This document shows, one piece after another, positions 34,030-42,683 of a stretch of 64,000 bases of DNA. Each line of letters starts with the position of its first letter. The first letter of the stretch is position 1. Made by a program: the position numbers and the translations under genes. The stretch comes from Coneutiohabitans sp964457925 (GTDB lineage Bacteria > Zhuqueibacterota > Zhuqueibacteria > Zhuqueibacterales > Zhuqueibacteraceae): contig CAYWGH010000008.1 in assembly GCA_964457925.1 (NCBI GenBank), forward strand, positions 124,001 through 188,000, written 5' to 3'. The notes below the pieces were generated by a model. The model had not been told where the DNA came from, ran no database searches, and saw nothing but the letters and a program-made list of their open reading frames with translations.

Positions 34030-34057
34030 ATATTACCATGCCGTAGCTGAAAAGCAA
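34030..34057 (-). promoter_or_regulatory. Candidate promoter for selA
   Basis: TTGCTT and TAATAT lie 16 bases apart on the minus strand, with a predicted start about 25 bases before the TTG codon of selA. Confidence 0.5.
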
Positions 34058-34077
34058 GTAAAAATCTCGCGCCAGCC

Positions 34078-34106
34078 TTGACTCTTGATAAAAGGTGTGA
34101 CATATT
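34078..34106 (+). promoter_or_regulatory. Sigma-70-type promoter for the DUF2007-kinase operon
   Basis: TTGACT and CATATT are separated by exactly 17 bases. It is back to back with the selA promoter and leaves a leader of about 115 bases. Confidence 0.6.
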
Positions 34107-34227
34107 CCGGCGTTATCTCCTCGTTCTCAAAAAATGCAGGTTTTCTGCAGCAGGATCGCAGTCCGCGATTTGGCAAAGCGCCACGTCGGTTTTGGTTTCT
34201 CGCATCTAGGTTGACCAGGAGGATGCC

Positions 34228-34611
34228 ATGTTCTGCCCCAACTGTCGCGCGGAATACGTTGACGGAATTATGGAATGTTCGGATTGCCAGATTCCTTTGG
34301 TGGAGGAATTGCCGGAAGAAACAGAACCGGCGGCTCTTCCGGCTTATGTCAAAGTTCTAGTGACATTCAATTCCGCAGATCTCGTTATAATCAAATCGTT
34401 ATTGGAGGGTGCCGGCCTCGATTATTACATCGAGGGCGAGAACTTCCATTATCTCGGCGTGCCGCCGGCGCAATCGGTTAAACTTGTGGTGCGCGAAGAT
34501 CAAGCCGAGGCCGCGCAGGAATTGTTGTCGGGACTCGATTTGCGCGGCTGGTCGGTTACGCGCAGCGCCGAATCCGATGACGAGGAGACAGAGCCGGATC
34601 AGACAAGCTGA
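34228..34611 (+). CDS. Zinc-ribbon DUF2007 protein
   Basis: The 127-residue protein starts with a zinc ribbon (MFCPNCRAEY...MECSDCQIPL, two CxxC pairs). An acidic linker and a DUF2007 domain of about 65 residues follow (VKVLVTFNSADLVIIKSLLE, GVPPAQSVKLVVREDQAEAA). DUF2007 is described as a putative signal-transducing domain; its role is not established. AGGAGG is five bases before the ATG. It ends 10 bases before the sugar kinase and almost surely shares its mRNA. Confidence 0.85.
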   Translation: MFCPNCRAEYVDGIMECSDCQIPLVEELPEETEPAALPAYVKVLVTFNSADLVIIKSLLEGAGLDYYIEGENFHYLGVPPAQSVKLVVREDQAEAAQELLSGLDLRGWSVTRSAESDDEETEPDQTS

Positions 34612-34621
34612 AGCGAGTGCC

Positions 34622-35551
34622 ATGATTCTCAGCGTTACGCCCAATCCCATGTTGGATAAAACGCTTTGGCTTTCCCAACTGCAAATCGGGAAAACCCATC
34701 GCGCGCACCGCTTGGAAGAAATTGCCGGCGGCAAAGGCATCAATGTCTCACGCGCCTTGCGCAATTTGGGCGAGAATACACTTGCCACCGGTTTTCTCGG
34801 CGGGTATACCGGCGCTCCTATCCGGCAAATATTGGATGCAGAAAAAATTCCACACGCGTTTGTCGAGATCGACGCAACAACACGCATCGGATTCACGCTG
34901 ATGGAAAGCGAAACAGCGCGCCATACCGCGGTGTTCGAGCCGGGGCATCAGTTGCAGGCGCAGGAAGTTGCCAAACTCGTCGAGCAGGTGAGCGCGCTTC
35001 TGCCGCAATGCCGGGCCCTGGCGCTGTGCGGCAGCATGCCCTGCGAAGGTTTTGATCATTTGTATGCCGATCTCATCGGCGCTGCGCGGCAGGCGAATGT
35101 GCCGGTATTTTTGGATTCTTATCACGCGCCGTTGCGGCGCGGCCTGGCTGCCGGGCCGAATTTTCTCAAACCCAACCGCGATGAAGTTTTGAACACCTTC
35201 GGCTTCGATGTGCGCCGGCCCGCAGATCTTCAGCAGGCCCTGACGCAACTCATGCAAGCCGGGGCGCAATATATTTTCATCACGGACGGCGAACGGCCGG
35301 TTCATGTTTTGGCCGACGGCCGGCAATATGTCGCAGCGCCGCCGGTAATTGATTGTGTCAATGCTCTCGGCAGCGGCGACACAATGGTTGCGGCTTTTCT
35401 CTACGGCTGGTTGCGCAACATGCCGGAGGAAGAATTGATTCGATTTGCGTTGGCAGCGGGCGCCGTAAATGCCGCGCATGACATGCCGGGCTACGCCAAC
35501 CTTGCTGAGATTAAGGCGCTTGCGCCTCGCGTTCAATTGCAGAGGGCCTAA
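34622..35551 (+). CDS. PfkB-type hexose-phosphate kinase (1-phosphofructokinase/tagatose-6-phosphate kinase family)
   Basis: The 309-residue protein is of the LacC/FruK branch of ribokinase-like kinases. It begins ILSVTPNPMLDKTL, has EEIAGGKGINVSRALRNLG near residue 33, and carries the C-terminal anion hole and catalytic Asp in NALGSGDTMVAAFLYG. Members phosphorylate fructose-1-phosphate, tagatose-6-phosphate or fructose-6-phosphate; which applies here is open. No PTS permease is beside it. A lone PTS IIA protein occurs elsewhere in the window (51098-51568). The true start is 34622, not an upstream in-frame codon inside the preceding gene. Confidence 0.88.
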   Translation: MILSVTPNPMLDKTLWLSQLQIGKTHRAHRLEEIAGGKGINVSRALRNLGENTLATGFLGGYTGAPIRQILDAEKIPHAFVEIDATTRIGFTLMESETARHTAVFEPGHQLQAQEVAKLVEQVSALLPQCRALALCGSMPCEGFDHLYADLIGAARQANVPVFLDSYHAPLRRGLAAGPNFLKPNRDEVLNTFGFDVRRPADLQQALTQLMQAGAQYIFITDGERPVHVLADGRQYVAAPPVIDCVNALGSGDTMVAAFLYGWLRNMPEEELIRFALAAGAVNAAHDMPGYANLAEIKALAPRVQLQRA

Positions 35552-35660
35552 AGTTCATATCAAAATCCGTTGGCTGTTCTTATCAGTATCGTCTTTGTTG
35601 ATACCGTGTCTGGAAATGAATCCGTGAACATTCAACCGAACACAATTTAAACCAGCTTTC

Positions 35661-36383
35661 ATGAAAATATCCTACGTCATTCTCGTCGCCGGACTCCTTC
35701 TGATCCTGGCGGCCGTCTCCGGTTATCTCTACAACAAGCAGCGCCTGGCGCAGCGCGATCTCGAACAGCAGCGCGCCGTGAATCTCGAGTTGACTCAGAA
35801 AGTGCAGGCCCTCGAGACTCAAATCGCGTCATTGTCTCAACAGCTCAAAAAAGAAGTGGCCAAGGTTTCCACGGAAAAGAACGAGGAGATTACGCGTTTG
35901 ACCGGCACGCACGAGGCCTTGATCAATGAGTTAAAGAACGAAATCGAGCAAAAAGAAATTCAAATCACGCAACTCGCCGATCGTTTATCGGTGAGTTTGG
36001 TGGATAAGATTTTGTTTCCGTCCGGCGAAGCGGATTTGTCGGCGGCAGGTGTGCAAGTGCTGCAGCGCGTCGGCAACATCATCAAAGGCGCTGAAGGCAA
36101 AATTATTCGCGTCGAGGGCCATACCGATAACGTGCCCATCGCCGCGCGTTTGCAGGCGCGCTTTCCCACCAACTGGGAACTCTCCACCGCGCGCGCGACA
36201 AACGTTGTGCGCTTCCTGCAAGAAAGTGTGGGCATCGCGCCCGAGCGTTTACAGGCGGCGGGCTTTTCGCAATATCATCCCGTCGACACCAATGAAACAA
36301 AGGAAGGCCGTAGCCGCAATCGCCGCATCGAAATTTCGCTGCTGCCGGCCGGCGGCGCTTCCGGAGTCATCCCCAAAAACTGA
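35661..36383 (+). CDS. OmpA/MotB-domain protein with membrane anchor and coiled coil
   Basis: This 240-residue protein has an N-terminal membrane helix (VILVAGLLLILAAVSGYLY). A coiled coil follows over about residues 30-110 (ELTQKVQALETQIASLSQQL), then a C-terminal OmpA-like peptidoglycan-binding domain with DKILFPSGEADLS, VEGHTDNVPI and NWELSTARATNVVRFL. The domain is of the MotB-like type, but the long coiled coil and lack of stator helix residues argue against a flagellar motor part. It likely links the inner membrane to the cell wall. It heads a tight run with the VOC and SpoIID genes. Confidence 0.87.
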   Translation: MKISYVILVAGLLLILAAVSGYLYNKQRLAQRDLEQQRAVNLELTQKVQALETQIASLSQQLKKEVAKVSTEKNEEITRLTGTHEALINELKNEIEQKEIQITQLADRLSVSLVDKILFPSGEADLSAAGVQVLQRVGNIIKGAEGKIIRVEGHTDNVPIAARLQARFPTNWELSTARATNVVRFLQESVGIAPERLQAAGFSQYHPVDTNETKEGRSRNRRIEISLLPAGGASGVIPKN

Positions 36384-36392
36384 TGCCAGCAT

Positions 36393-36833
36393 ATGCAAAT
36401 CGATCACGTCGAGTTGTTCGTGCCTGACCGCCATGAAGCGGCCAGATGGTATGAAGCTGCTCTCGGCTTAAAAATTTTGCGTGAACATGAGGATTGGGCG
36501 GCTCATCCCGCGGGGCCGCTGATGATTTCCAGCGATGGCGGCCACACCAAGCTTGCGCTGTTTGCCGGTGCGCCGCGCGGCAATCGAGAAACCGCGGGAC
36601 ATCATCGCGTCGCGTTTCGCACCGAAGGCCAAAAATTCCTGCGTTTCCTGGATCATCTCGAACAATTCCCGATTTTTGATGAGGCCGGACAGCGCGTGAC
36701 ACGGCGCAAGGTTGTCGATCATGACAAGGCGTTTTCAATTTATTTCTGCGATCCTTATGGGCATCGTTATGAAGTTACGACTTATGACTACGACTATACC
36801 ATCACGCATCTCTCCCAATTGAACAAGAAATGA
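36393..36833 (+). CDS. VOC (glyoxalase/bleomycin resistance/dioxygenase) family protein
   Basis: The 146-residue protein has two beta-alpha-beta-beta-beta units: IDHVELFVPDRHEAARWYEA at the N-terminus and HHRVAFR...YFCDPYGHRYEVTTYDY near the C-terminus. The probable metal ligands are His4, His70-71 and Glu127 or a near residue. The substrate is unknown. The stop codon overlaps the next start in ATGA, which shows translational coupling with the SpoIID gene. Confidence 0.83.
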   Translation: MQIDHVELFVPDRHEAARWYEAALGLKILREHEDWAAHPAGPLMISSDGGHTKLALFAGAPRGNRETAGHHRVAFRTEGQKFLRFLDHLEQFPIFDEAGQRVTRRKVVDHDKAFSIYFCDPYGHRYEVTTYDYDYTITHLSQLNKK

Positions 36834-38200
36834 AAAAAGCAAAAAGCAACCAGATTGAAAATTTGTGGCAAAAGACAATTGCCGTTGTTCGCATCCTGCT
36901 GGTCCTGCCTGCATTCCTTCTTAACTCCTGTTTGAAACCTTACACCGCCATGGATCATTCGCAGCAGCCGGAGGTTCGCGTCGGGTTGATTTTGGATGCG
37001 GCGCAAGCGCAGTTCGACATCGCAGAAGCCTTCAGCGTGCACGGCCCGGACGGTAAAATTCAAACACACATACCGGCAGGAGGAACCTGGATCGTGCAGC
37101 CCAGCGGCGTTTCTGAACAGCCGCTGGAATTGCGCACGCGCGACGGCATGCAGCGGTTCACCCTGCCGGAAGGCGCAGAAATCAATGCGCATGAAATCAA
37201 GCTCGCCCTGGGCAGGGAACAGCGCAGCTATCACGATCGGCTGCGCTTTCATCTCACGCCGGCCGGCAAGGTTACCGTGGTCAATATTTTGGCGGTGGAA
37301 TATTATCTTGCCGGCGTGTTGCCCGCGGAAATGAATGCGCAATTTCCACTCGAGGCGTTGAAGGCGCAAGCCATCGCGGCGCGCAGCGAAGTTATGATGA
37401 AGCTCAAGCAAAACCGCGATGACGCCGTTTTTGATATTTGCGGCGATGCCACTTGCCAGGCGTATGCCGGCAAGGGCCAGCGCTCGGCGCTGACGGATCG
37501 CGCGGTGAATGAAACGTTCGGAATCGTTTTGGCCAATCAAAATCGCGCAGGCGTGAACGCGCCTTATGCCAGTGTTTGCGGCGGGCATACGGAGAATAAT
37601 GAAAGCATCTGGTCCGGCAACGCGCGTCCGCATTTGCGCGGCGTATTTGATTATGTTTCACCGCACAGCGGCGCAGAGGATTTGACGAGGGAAGAAAACG
37701 TACGCGCCTGGCTGGCGAGCAGCCCAACGGCAAACTGCAATCTCGAAGGCATTGCCGTGCCTGCGGGCATGGCCTACAGCAAAAAGTATTTTCGCTGGCA
37801 GACGGCCTTCACCGCGGCTGATTTGCGTGACCACATTCGCAAACAAACCGGCGAAGATTTTGGCGAGCTGCTCGATCTGCAAGCGCTCAACCGTGGCGTT
37901 TCGGGCCGTATCACGAAGTTACGCGTTGTCGGCTCGAAAAAAAGTTTTGAGATCAACCGGGAATTAGCGATCCGCCAGGCCCTGTCACCGCAAACCTTGT
38001 GGAGCAGTTTGTTTGTGGTCGATAAAGCAGTGAGCAGCGCAAACGGCGGCGCGGCGCAGTTCATCATTCGCGGCGCGGGCGCGGGACACGGGGTGGGCAT
38101 GTGCCAAATCGGCGCCGCCATGATGGCCCTGCGCGGCAGCCGGCATGAAGCGATTCTCAAACATTATTATTCCGGCATTCGTCTGATGCGCGCTTATTGA
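36830..38200 (+). CDS. SpoIID/LytB-domain lipoprotein (amidase enhancer/lytic transglycosylase-like)
   Basis: The 456-residue protein has an N-terminal hydrophobic segment ending in LLNSC, a probable lipobox (Cys about residue 34). The SpoIID domain follows: NILAVEYYLAGVLPAEM with the catalytic-type Glu, FPLEALKAQAIAARSEVM, VCGGHTENNESIW and, at the end, GAGAGHGVGMCQIGAAMMA. In Bacillus, SpoIID cleaves glycan strands of denuded peptidoglycan. In Gram-negative bacteria, relatives act on septal or surface peptidoglycan. It overlaps the VOC gene by four bases and follows an OmpA peptidoglycan-binding gene, so a wall-related function fits. Confidence 0.88.
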   Translation: MKKAKSNQIENLWQKTIAVVRILLVLPAFLLNSCLKPYTAMDHSQQPEVRVGLILDAAQAQFDIAEAFSVHGPDGKIQTHIPAGGTWIVQPSGVSEQPLELRTRDGMQRFTLPEGAEINAHEIKLALGREQRSYHDRLRFHLTPAGKVTVVNILAVEYYLAGVLPAEMNAQFPLEALKAQAIAARSEVMMKLKQNRDDAVFDICGDATCQAYAGKGQRSALTDRAVNETFGIVLANQNRAGVNAPYASVCGGHTENNESIWSGNARPHLRGVFDYVSPHSGAEDLTREENVRAWLASSPTANCNLEGIAVPAGMAYSKKYFRWQTAFTAADLRDHIRKQTGEDFGELLDLQALNRGVSGRITKLRVVGSKKSFEINRELAIRQALSPQTLWSSLFVVDKAVSSANGGAAQFIIRGAGAGHGVGMCQIGAAMMALRGSRHEAILKHYYSGIRLMRAY

Positions 38201-38234
38201 ACGAGAACAAAACTCAGGTGACATCCGAGGTCCG

Positions 38235-39044
38235 ATGCAAATCGCCATTCGCCAGTTTCGCACACACGCCGAATACAAGGCCTGCGTCGCCCTGCAGAAG
38301 GAAACGTGGGGCGCGGTTTTCACGGAAATGGTGCCACCTTCAATTTTGATGGTCGGTCAAAAAATCGGCGGGGTTGCCGCCGGCGCATTCGATGAGCACG
38401 ATCGTTTGATCGGTTTCGTCTTCGGCTTGACCGGCGTGAAAAACGGACGGCTGGTGCATTGGTCGGATATGCTCGCCGTACGGCCGGAAGCGCGTGACCT
38501 CGGCGTCGGCAAACGCCTGAAACTGTATCAACGCGAATTGGTGCAGGCGCTCGGGGTGGAAATCATTTATTGGACCTACGATCCGCTGGTGGCGCGCAAC
38601 GCCCATCTCAATCTCAATCGCTTGGGCGTCCAAGTCGAAGAATATGTGCCGGACATGTACGACAGCGACTCACAAAGCGATTTGCATCGCGGCCTGGCGT
38701 TGGATCGTTTTATCGTGGCGTGGCATATTTCATCTGACAAGCTGCCACAGGAGACGGAAGACTTCTCACCAAAGACCCGCGAATGTTTCAAAGAAGCCGA
38801 CATCATCAACCCCCACGGGCAATGCGCGATTCTCTCAGAAAATTCCGCGTTCATGCACGCGCGCATGCGTATCGAAATTCCTCCGGATATTCAAGCCGTC
38901 AAGGTGAGTTCATTGGAAACCGCGGCGCAATGGCAAGATTCTGTGCGCCAGGCTTGCCTTTTTTATTTGGATCGTGGCTATCGCGTTGCCGGTTTTTATC
39001 GCGATTCCGAAAACGGCCGCTGTTTCTACGGATTGGAAAAGTAG
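38235..39044 (+). CDS. GNAT-superfamily N-acyltransferase (COG3375 type)
   Basis: The 269-residue protein has a GNAT core at about residues 1-150, with WSDMLAVRPEARDLGVGKRLK as the acyl-CoA-binding motif A. LHRGLALDRFIVAW and a C-terminal region of about 100 residues are typical of COG3375. GAGG stands four bases before the ATG. It lies upstream of an enolase-superfamily racemase-like gene and an M20 hydrolase gene on the same strand. That arrangement matches the succinyltransferase-racemase-desuccinylase set known from Geobacillus kaustophilus, so an amino acid N-succinyltransferase role is possible (inference). Confidence 0.85.
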   Translation: MQIAIRQFRTHAEYKACVALQKETWGAVFTEMVPPSILMVGQKIGGVAAGAFDEHDRLIGFVFGLTGVKNGRLVHWSDMLAVRPEARDLGVGKRLKLYQRELVQALGVEIIYWTYDPLVARNAHLNLNRLGVQVEEYVPDMYDSDSQSDLHRGLALDRFIVAWHISSDKLPQETEDFSPKTRECFKEADIINPHGQCAILSENSAFMHARMRIEIPPDIQAVKVSSLETAAQWQDSVRQACLFYLDRGYRVAGFYRDSENGRCFYGLEK

Positions 39045-39172
39045 CGTGATCGGGTTGGCATTTAAAGTCGATCAAACCGTTTGCCAAGCGATCCGGAAGT
39101 AATCTGGTGAAGAATCTGGCTCCGTACTAAAAACTTCACGAGATTTTTTACCATTAGTAATGATAAGATGAC

Positions 39173-40306
39173 ATGATACAAATCGAACGTATTACCTTGC
39201 GTGAAATTCGTCTGCCGTTGAAAGAACCGTTTGAGATTTCCTCCGGCACAGTGGCTGATCGCCGCATTTTTTTGCTGCAACTGCGCGATGTCACTGGCAT
39301 CACTGGGTGGGGCGAATGCGTGGCCGGCGAATGGCCGAACTACACAGCCGAGACGGTGGAAACCGCCTGGCTCGCCATGCGCGAATGGATTGCCCCGCGT
39401 GTGCTCGGCCGCAAATTCAATCATCCGCGCGAAATCTTTCCCGTGCTCGAAGAAAATTTTCGCGGGTACAACATGGCCAAGGCTGCGGTGGAAATGAGCG
39501 CATGGGAGCTGGCCGCGCAGATTCATGGTGTGCCGCTCAGCCGCCTGCTCGGCGGCACGCGCGAAAAAATCGCCACCGGCATCTCGCTCGGCATCCAAAA
39601 AAGTCCGGAAATTCTCGTTGCTAAAGCAAAGGCGTGCCGCGCGCAGGGCTATCGCAAGATCAAAGTAAAAATCAAGCCCGGGGCGGATGTGCCGTTCGTG
39701 GCCGCTGTACGTGAAGCGCTCGGCCCGGAGGCGCCGCTGATGGTGGATGCGAATAACGCATTTTCATTGGATGATATTGATCTACTTAAAAAACTCGACG
39801 CATTCGATCTTATCATGATCGAACAGCCGCTGGCATGGGATGATATTGTGCGGCATGCCGCCTTGCAGAAACGACTCAAGACACCGATTTGTTTGGATGA
39901 ATCCATTACCGGCCTCGACAAAGCCGAAGACATGCTCACGCTCGGCAGCGGCCGCATCATCAACATCAAGCCGGGACGAGTCGGCGGATTTGCCGCTTCA
40001 ATTGCGATTCATGATTTCTGCGCGAAAAACGGCATTCCGGTGTGGTGCGGCGGCATGTTGGAAAGCGGCATTGGCCGAGCGCATAACGTTGCGCTGGCCT
40101 CATTACCGAATTTCGTGTTGCCCGGTGATCTCTCACCCAGCAGCCGTTATTGGGAACGCGACATTGTCACGCCGGAATGGACGATGGATGCCGAGGGCAT
40201 GGTCGCCGTGCCGCTTGACAAGCCCGGCATGGGCGTGACCGTGAATTTGGACCGGGTGGATGATTTAACGGTGAGGTGTGAGGCGGTGTTCAAAAACAAC
40301 TCATGA
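39173..40306 (+). CDS. Enolase-superfamily N-succinylamino acid racemase/o-succinylbenzoate synthase (NSAR/OSBS)
   Basis: The 377-residue protein belongs to the muconate-lactonizing subgroup. It has a GWGECVAGEWPNYTAET capping loop and the catalytic KxK pair in YRKIKVKIKPG (about residues 159-169). Metal ligands are MVDANNAF, IMIEQPL and CLDESI, the second-lysine region is IINIKPGRVGG, and GGMLESGIGRAHN lies near the C-terminus. These are the marks of the NSAR/OSBS family, whose members make o-succinylbenzoate for menaquinone, racemise N-succinyl amino acids, or both. No other men gene is nearby, while a GNAT gene and an M20 hydrolase gene flank it, which favours racemisation (inference). Confidence 0.88.
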   Translation: MIQIERITLREIRLPLKEPFEISSGTVADRRIFLLQLRDVTGITGWGECVAGEWPNYTAETVETAWLAMREWIAPRVLGRKFNHPREIFPVLEENFRGYNMAKAAVEMSAWELAAQIHGVPLSRLLGGTREKIATGISLGIQKSPEILVAKAKACRAQGYRKIKVKIKPGADVPFVAAVREALGPEAPLMVDANNAFSLDDIDLLKKLDAFDLIMIEQPLAWDDIVRHAALQKRLKTPICLDESITGLDKAEDMLTLGSGRIINIKPGRVGGFAASIAIHDFCAKNGIPVWCGGMLESGIGRAHNVALASLPNFVLPGDLSPSSRYWERDIVTPEWTMDAEGMVAVPLDKPGMGVTVNLDRVDDLTVRCEAVFKNNS

Positions 40307-40567
40307 AACACGAACGCGGTACAATTGTCGATGCAATTTCATATACAACAATCTTGACAAGCAACATTAGAGAATTCCCGTGGCAGCAAGGCTGAAAGTT
40401 GTTTGCCCACTGAAATGAAATCTTGCAGAAAACGCATTTAATTTTTTCTGTGCGAGTTCAACTTTTGCGGGCGAGGCTGTTAAAGTCGCCCTACATTACT
40501 GGGCTTCAGATTTTGTTTGTCTGAAAACTGGCGTATCCGTTGCTTTTGCCAAATCTTCCACAATGCG

Positions 40568-41761
40568 ATGTTTACTCCCGCACAACTACATGCATCTTTT
40601 TCGCAGAATCAAATCTCCCATCTTCTCGCCCTTCGCCGCGATTTACACCGTCATCCCGAACTCTCTCTTCAAGAACATCGCACCGCGCAAATACTTTATG
40701 ACGAGTTGGCGCAATTGCCGGTGCAGCAGCTCGAACGCATCGCCGGCACTGGCGTCATTGCGCGCATCAAAGGCCGGAATCCTCATGCGCCTGTCGTTGC
40801 CATCCGTGGCGATATTGACGCACTGCCGATTCAGGAAGCAACGGGCTTGGAATACGCTTCAGTAAATCCCGGCGTGATGCACGCCTGCGGCCACGATGTG
40901 CATGCCACGTGGACCATCGGCGCGGCGCATTTACTCGCCGCCCATCCCGCTGCCGGCGAGGTTGTGATCATCTTGCAGCCCGCGGAAGAAATCGGCAAAG
41001 GCGCGTTGGCAATTTTGGAAAGCGGTGCGCTGGAAGGCGTGCAAGCCATTTTCGGCGGGCATGTCGATCGGCGATTTCTAGTGGGTCAAGTGGTGGCAGA
41101 GGCCGGCGCGCTTGCCGCCTCCGCCGATGAATTCAAAATCGCGTTGATTGGCAGCGGCAGTCACGGCGCGCGACCGCATGAAGCCGCGGATCCCATCGTG
41201 GGCGCGGCGGCATTGATTTCGGCTCTGCAAACGATAGTCTCCCGACGTCTCAATCCCGCAAAAGCCGGCGTGGTGTCCGTGGGCACGATGCACGCCGGCA
41301 CAGCGGCGAACATCATTCCCGAACGCGCGCAACTCACGGGCACGCTGCGCGCCCTAGATGCGGAGACGCGACAACTTCTGCACGATGAAGTTCGCCATCT
41401 CGCCGAATCGATTTCTCGGGCTTACGGCTTGCGCGCCGAAACCGAAATCATTCTAGGCACGCCGGCATTGATCAATTCAACGCAAGCGGCGGATTGGGCA
41501 AGACAGGCGGTTGGCAACGTTCTTGGTGAAAAGGCGGTTGTGCCGCTCGGTTCTTTGAATCTGGCGGGAGAGGATTTTGCGTTTTATTTGGAAAAGATAC
41601 CGGGATGTTTTTTGCGCATTGGCGCATGCGAGCCCGGTGGAAAATTCGTGGCAGCACATGCCCCGCATTTTTATGTAGCGGAGGAAAGTATTTTCATCGG
41701 CGCGGCGGTGCTGGCGGAAACGGCGAGGGTTGCCTCAGCGGCGTTGGCGCAGAAAAATTGA
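40568..41761 (+). CDS. M20-family amidohydrolase (N-acyl amino acid hydrolase/hippurate hydrolase type)
   Basis: The 397-residue metallopeptidase-like enzyme hydrolyses N-acyl amino acids. It has RRDLHRHPELSLQEH at the N-terminus, AIRGDIDALPIQE, the metal ligands in VMHACGHDVHAT, the catalytic Glu pair in LQPAEEIGKGA, and AHAPHFYVAEESI at the C-terminus. The ATG at 40568 fits the family start; an in-frame TTG at 40517 adds 17 unrelated residues. No Shine-Dalgarno is seen. It follows the racemase gene after 261 bases, in which a TTGACA (near 40355) has no good -10 box. Confidence 0.9.
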   Translation: MFTPAQLHASFSQNQISHLLALRRDLHRHPELSLQEHRTAQILYDELAQLPVQQLERIAGTGVIARIKGRNPHAPVVAIRGDIDALPIQEATGLEYASVNPGVMHACGHDVHATWTIGAAHLLAAHPAAGEVVIILQPAEEIGKGALAILESGALEGVQAIFGGHVDRRFLVGQVVAEAGALAASADEFKIALIGSGSHGARPHEAADPIVGAAALISALQTIVSRRLNPAKAGVVSVGTMHAGTAANIIPERAQLTGTLRALDAETRQLLHDEVRHLAESISRAYGLRAETEIILGTPALINSTQAADWARQAVGNVLGEKAVVPLGSLNLAGEDFAFYLEKIPGCFLRIGACEPGGKFVAAHAPHFYVAEESIFIGAAVLAETARVASAALAQKN

Positions 41762-41794
41762 AAACATCGTGCGGACCGGCTGACAGCGGAATTT

Positions 41795-42214
41795 TTATAA
41801 ATGAAAATAAGCAATCACACATGCAATAAATTCCTCCAAATCATCCAGCCGCTCTGTCATTATGCGATATACCTCTACCGCATCAATCTTGGCATATTGA
41901 TGCACGATATGATTGCGAAAACCGAACATCTTCTTGTAGGTTTCACTTTGCTGGGAAGTGAAAATGTTATGTCTCGACAAGATGTTGATCGCGTCATTAT
42001 AGCTGTTTGGAATTCCCCAGCCTTCATCTGAAACGATATGGCTGGCAAGATCAGCGCAGGCTTGTATGGCCTGCACCAGATTAAAGCAGACAACATCCTG
42101 ACTGTCGCGATCAGCAAGAAACTCTTCGAGCGTCACATCCTTTTTTGACTGAACACGTTCGAGATGATCGCGGATAAAAACGATTTTTTCAAGCACGAGA
42201 TTGGGTCTGACCAC
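41795..42214 (-). CDS. hepT: HepT-like HEPN ribonuclease toxin
   Basis: This roughly 139-residue HEPN (DUF86) protein carries the RX4HXY motif as RNHIVHQY near residues 105-112. HepT toxins are RNases that are silenced when the MntA partner AMPylates the tyrosine of this motif. I place the start at the GTG at 42214, with AGGAG eight bases upstream; a frame from 42253 would overlap mntA by 65 bases. The chosen start overlaps mntA by 26 bases, which is typical of the pair. Confidence 0.88.
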   Translation of the reverse strand: MVRPNLVLEKIVFIRDHLERVQSKKDVTLEEFLADRDSQDVVCFNLVQAIQACADLASHIVSDEGWGIPNSYNDAINILSRHNIFTSQQSETYKKMFGFRNHIVHQYAKIDAVEVYRIMTERLDDLEEFIACVIAYFHL

Positions 42215-42611
42215 GCTGGAGGCTCCTGGCATAAGTCCGCAAACATTTTTCATAAACCGGTTGAAAGTCCAAGTATGCCGTTAAAACCCGGCGGATAAAG
42301 CGGCGATGGATTTCCGGCTCACGCTCGACGATCAACTTCCCGGTCGCAAGAACTTCATGCAGAAACGGCAATCGTTGAATGCGATTCAGTACTTTAACAT
42401 CGCCTTCACGATGAAATAGTCTTTGTATATCAGAGGCAACATTGCTGGTCAGCAGCAGGATTTCATCTAAGGTGGATTCGTCCCGCACGATAAGCGCTAT
42501 ATCGACGTCACTCATTGGTGTCATTTTACCACGCAAGGCGGAGCCAAATAAATACGCGGCAACGATTTCCGGGTAGCGCTCCAGACACTGTTGCAAGGCT
42601 TCGAATTTCAT
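42189..42611 (-). CDS. mntA: MntA-like minimal nucleotidyltransferase antitoxin
   Basis: The 140-residue protein has the GSX10DXD nucleotidyltransferase motif as GSALRGKMTPMSDVDIAL near residues 23-40. It is the usual partner of HepT, acting as a toxin-modifying antitoxin. The gene comes first and overlaps hepT by 26 bases. No Shine-Dalgarno precedes the ATG; a -10-like TAATAA is close to the start codon, which suggests a very short leader. Confidence 0.88.
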   Translation of the reverse strand: MKFEALQQCLERYPEIVAAYLFGSALRGKMTPMSDVDIALIVRDESTLDEILLLTSNVASDIQRLFHREGDVKVLNRIQRLPFLHEVLATGKLIVEREPEIHRRFIRRVLTAYLDFQPVYEKCLRTYARSLQRGQTQSRA

Positions 42612-42683
42612 GCAAAAACTTATTAGATTTGCGCCTGAATTGCAACGGATAATTTCTACCGCAGCCTTTGATCGCGACGTCAG

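Noticed and set aside
39173..40306. Calling this gene menC for menaquinone synthesis
   Set aside because: NSAR/OSBS enzymes cannot be told apart by motifs, and the GNAT and M20 neighbours favour racemisation; I left the symbol blank.
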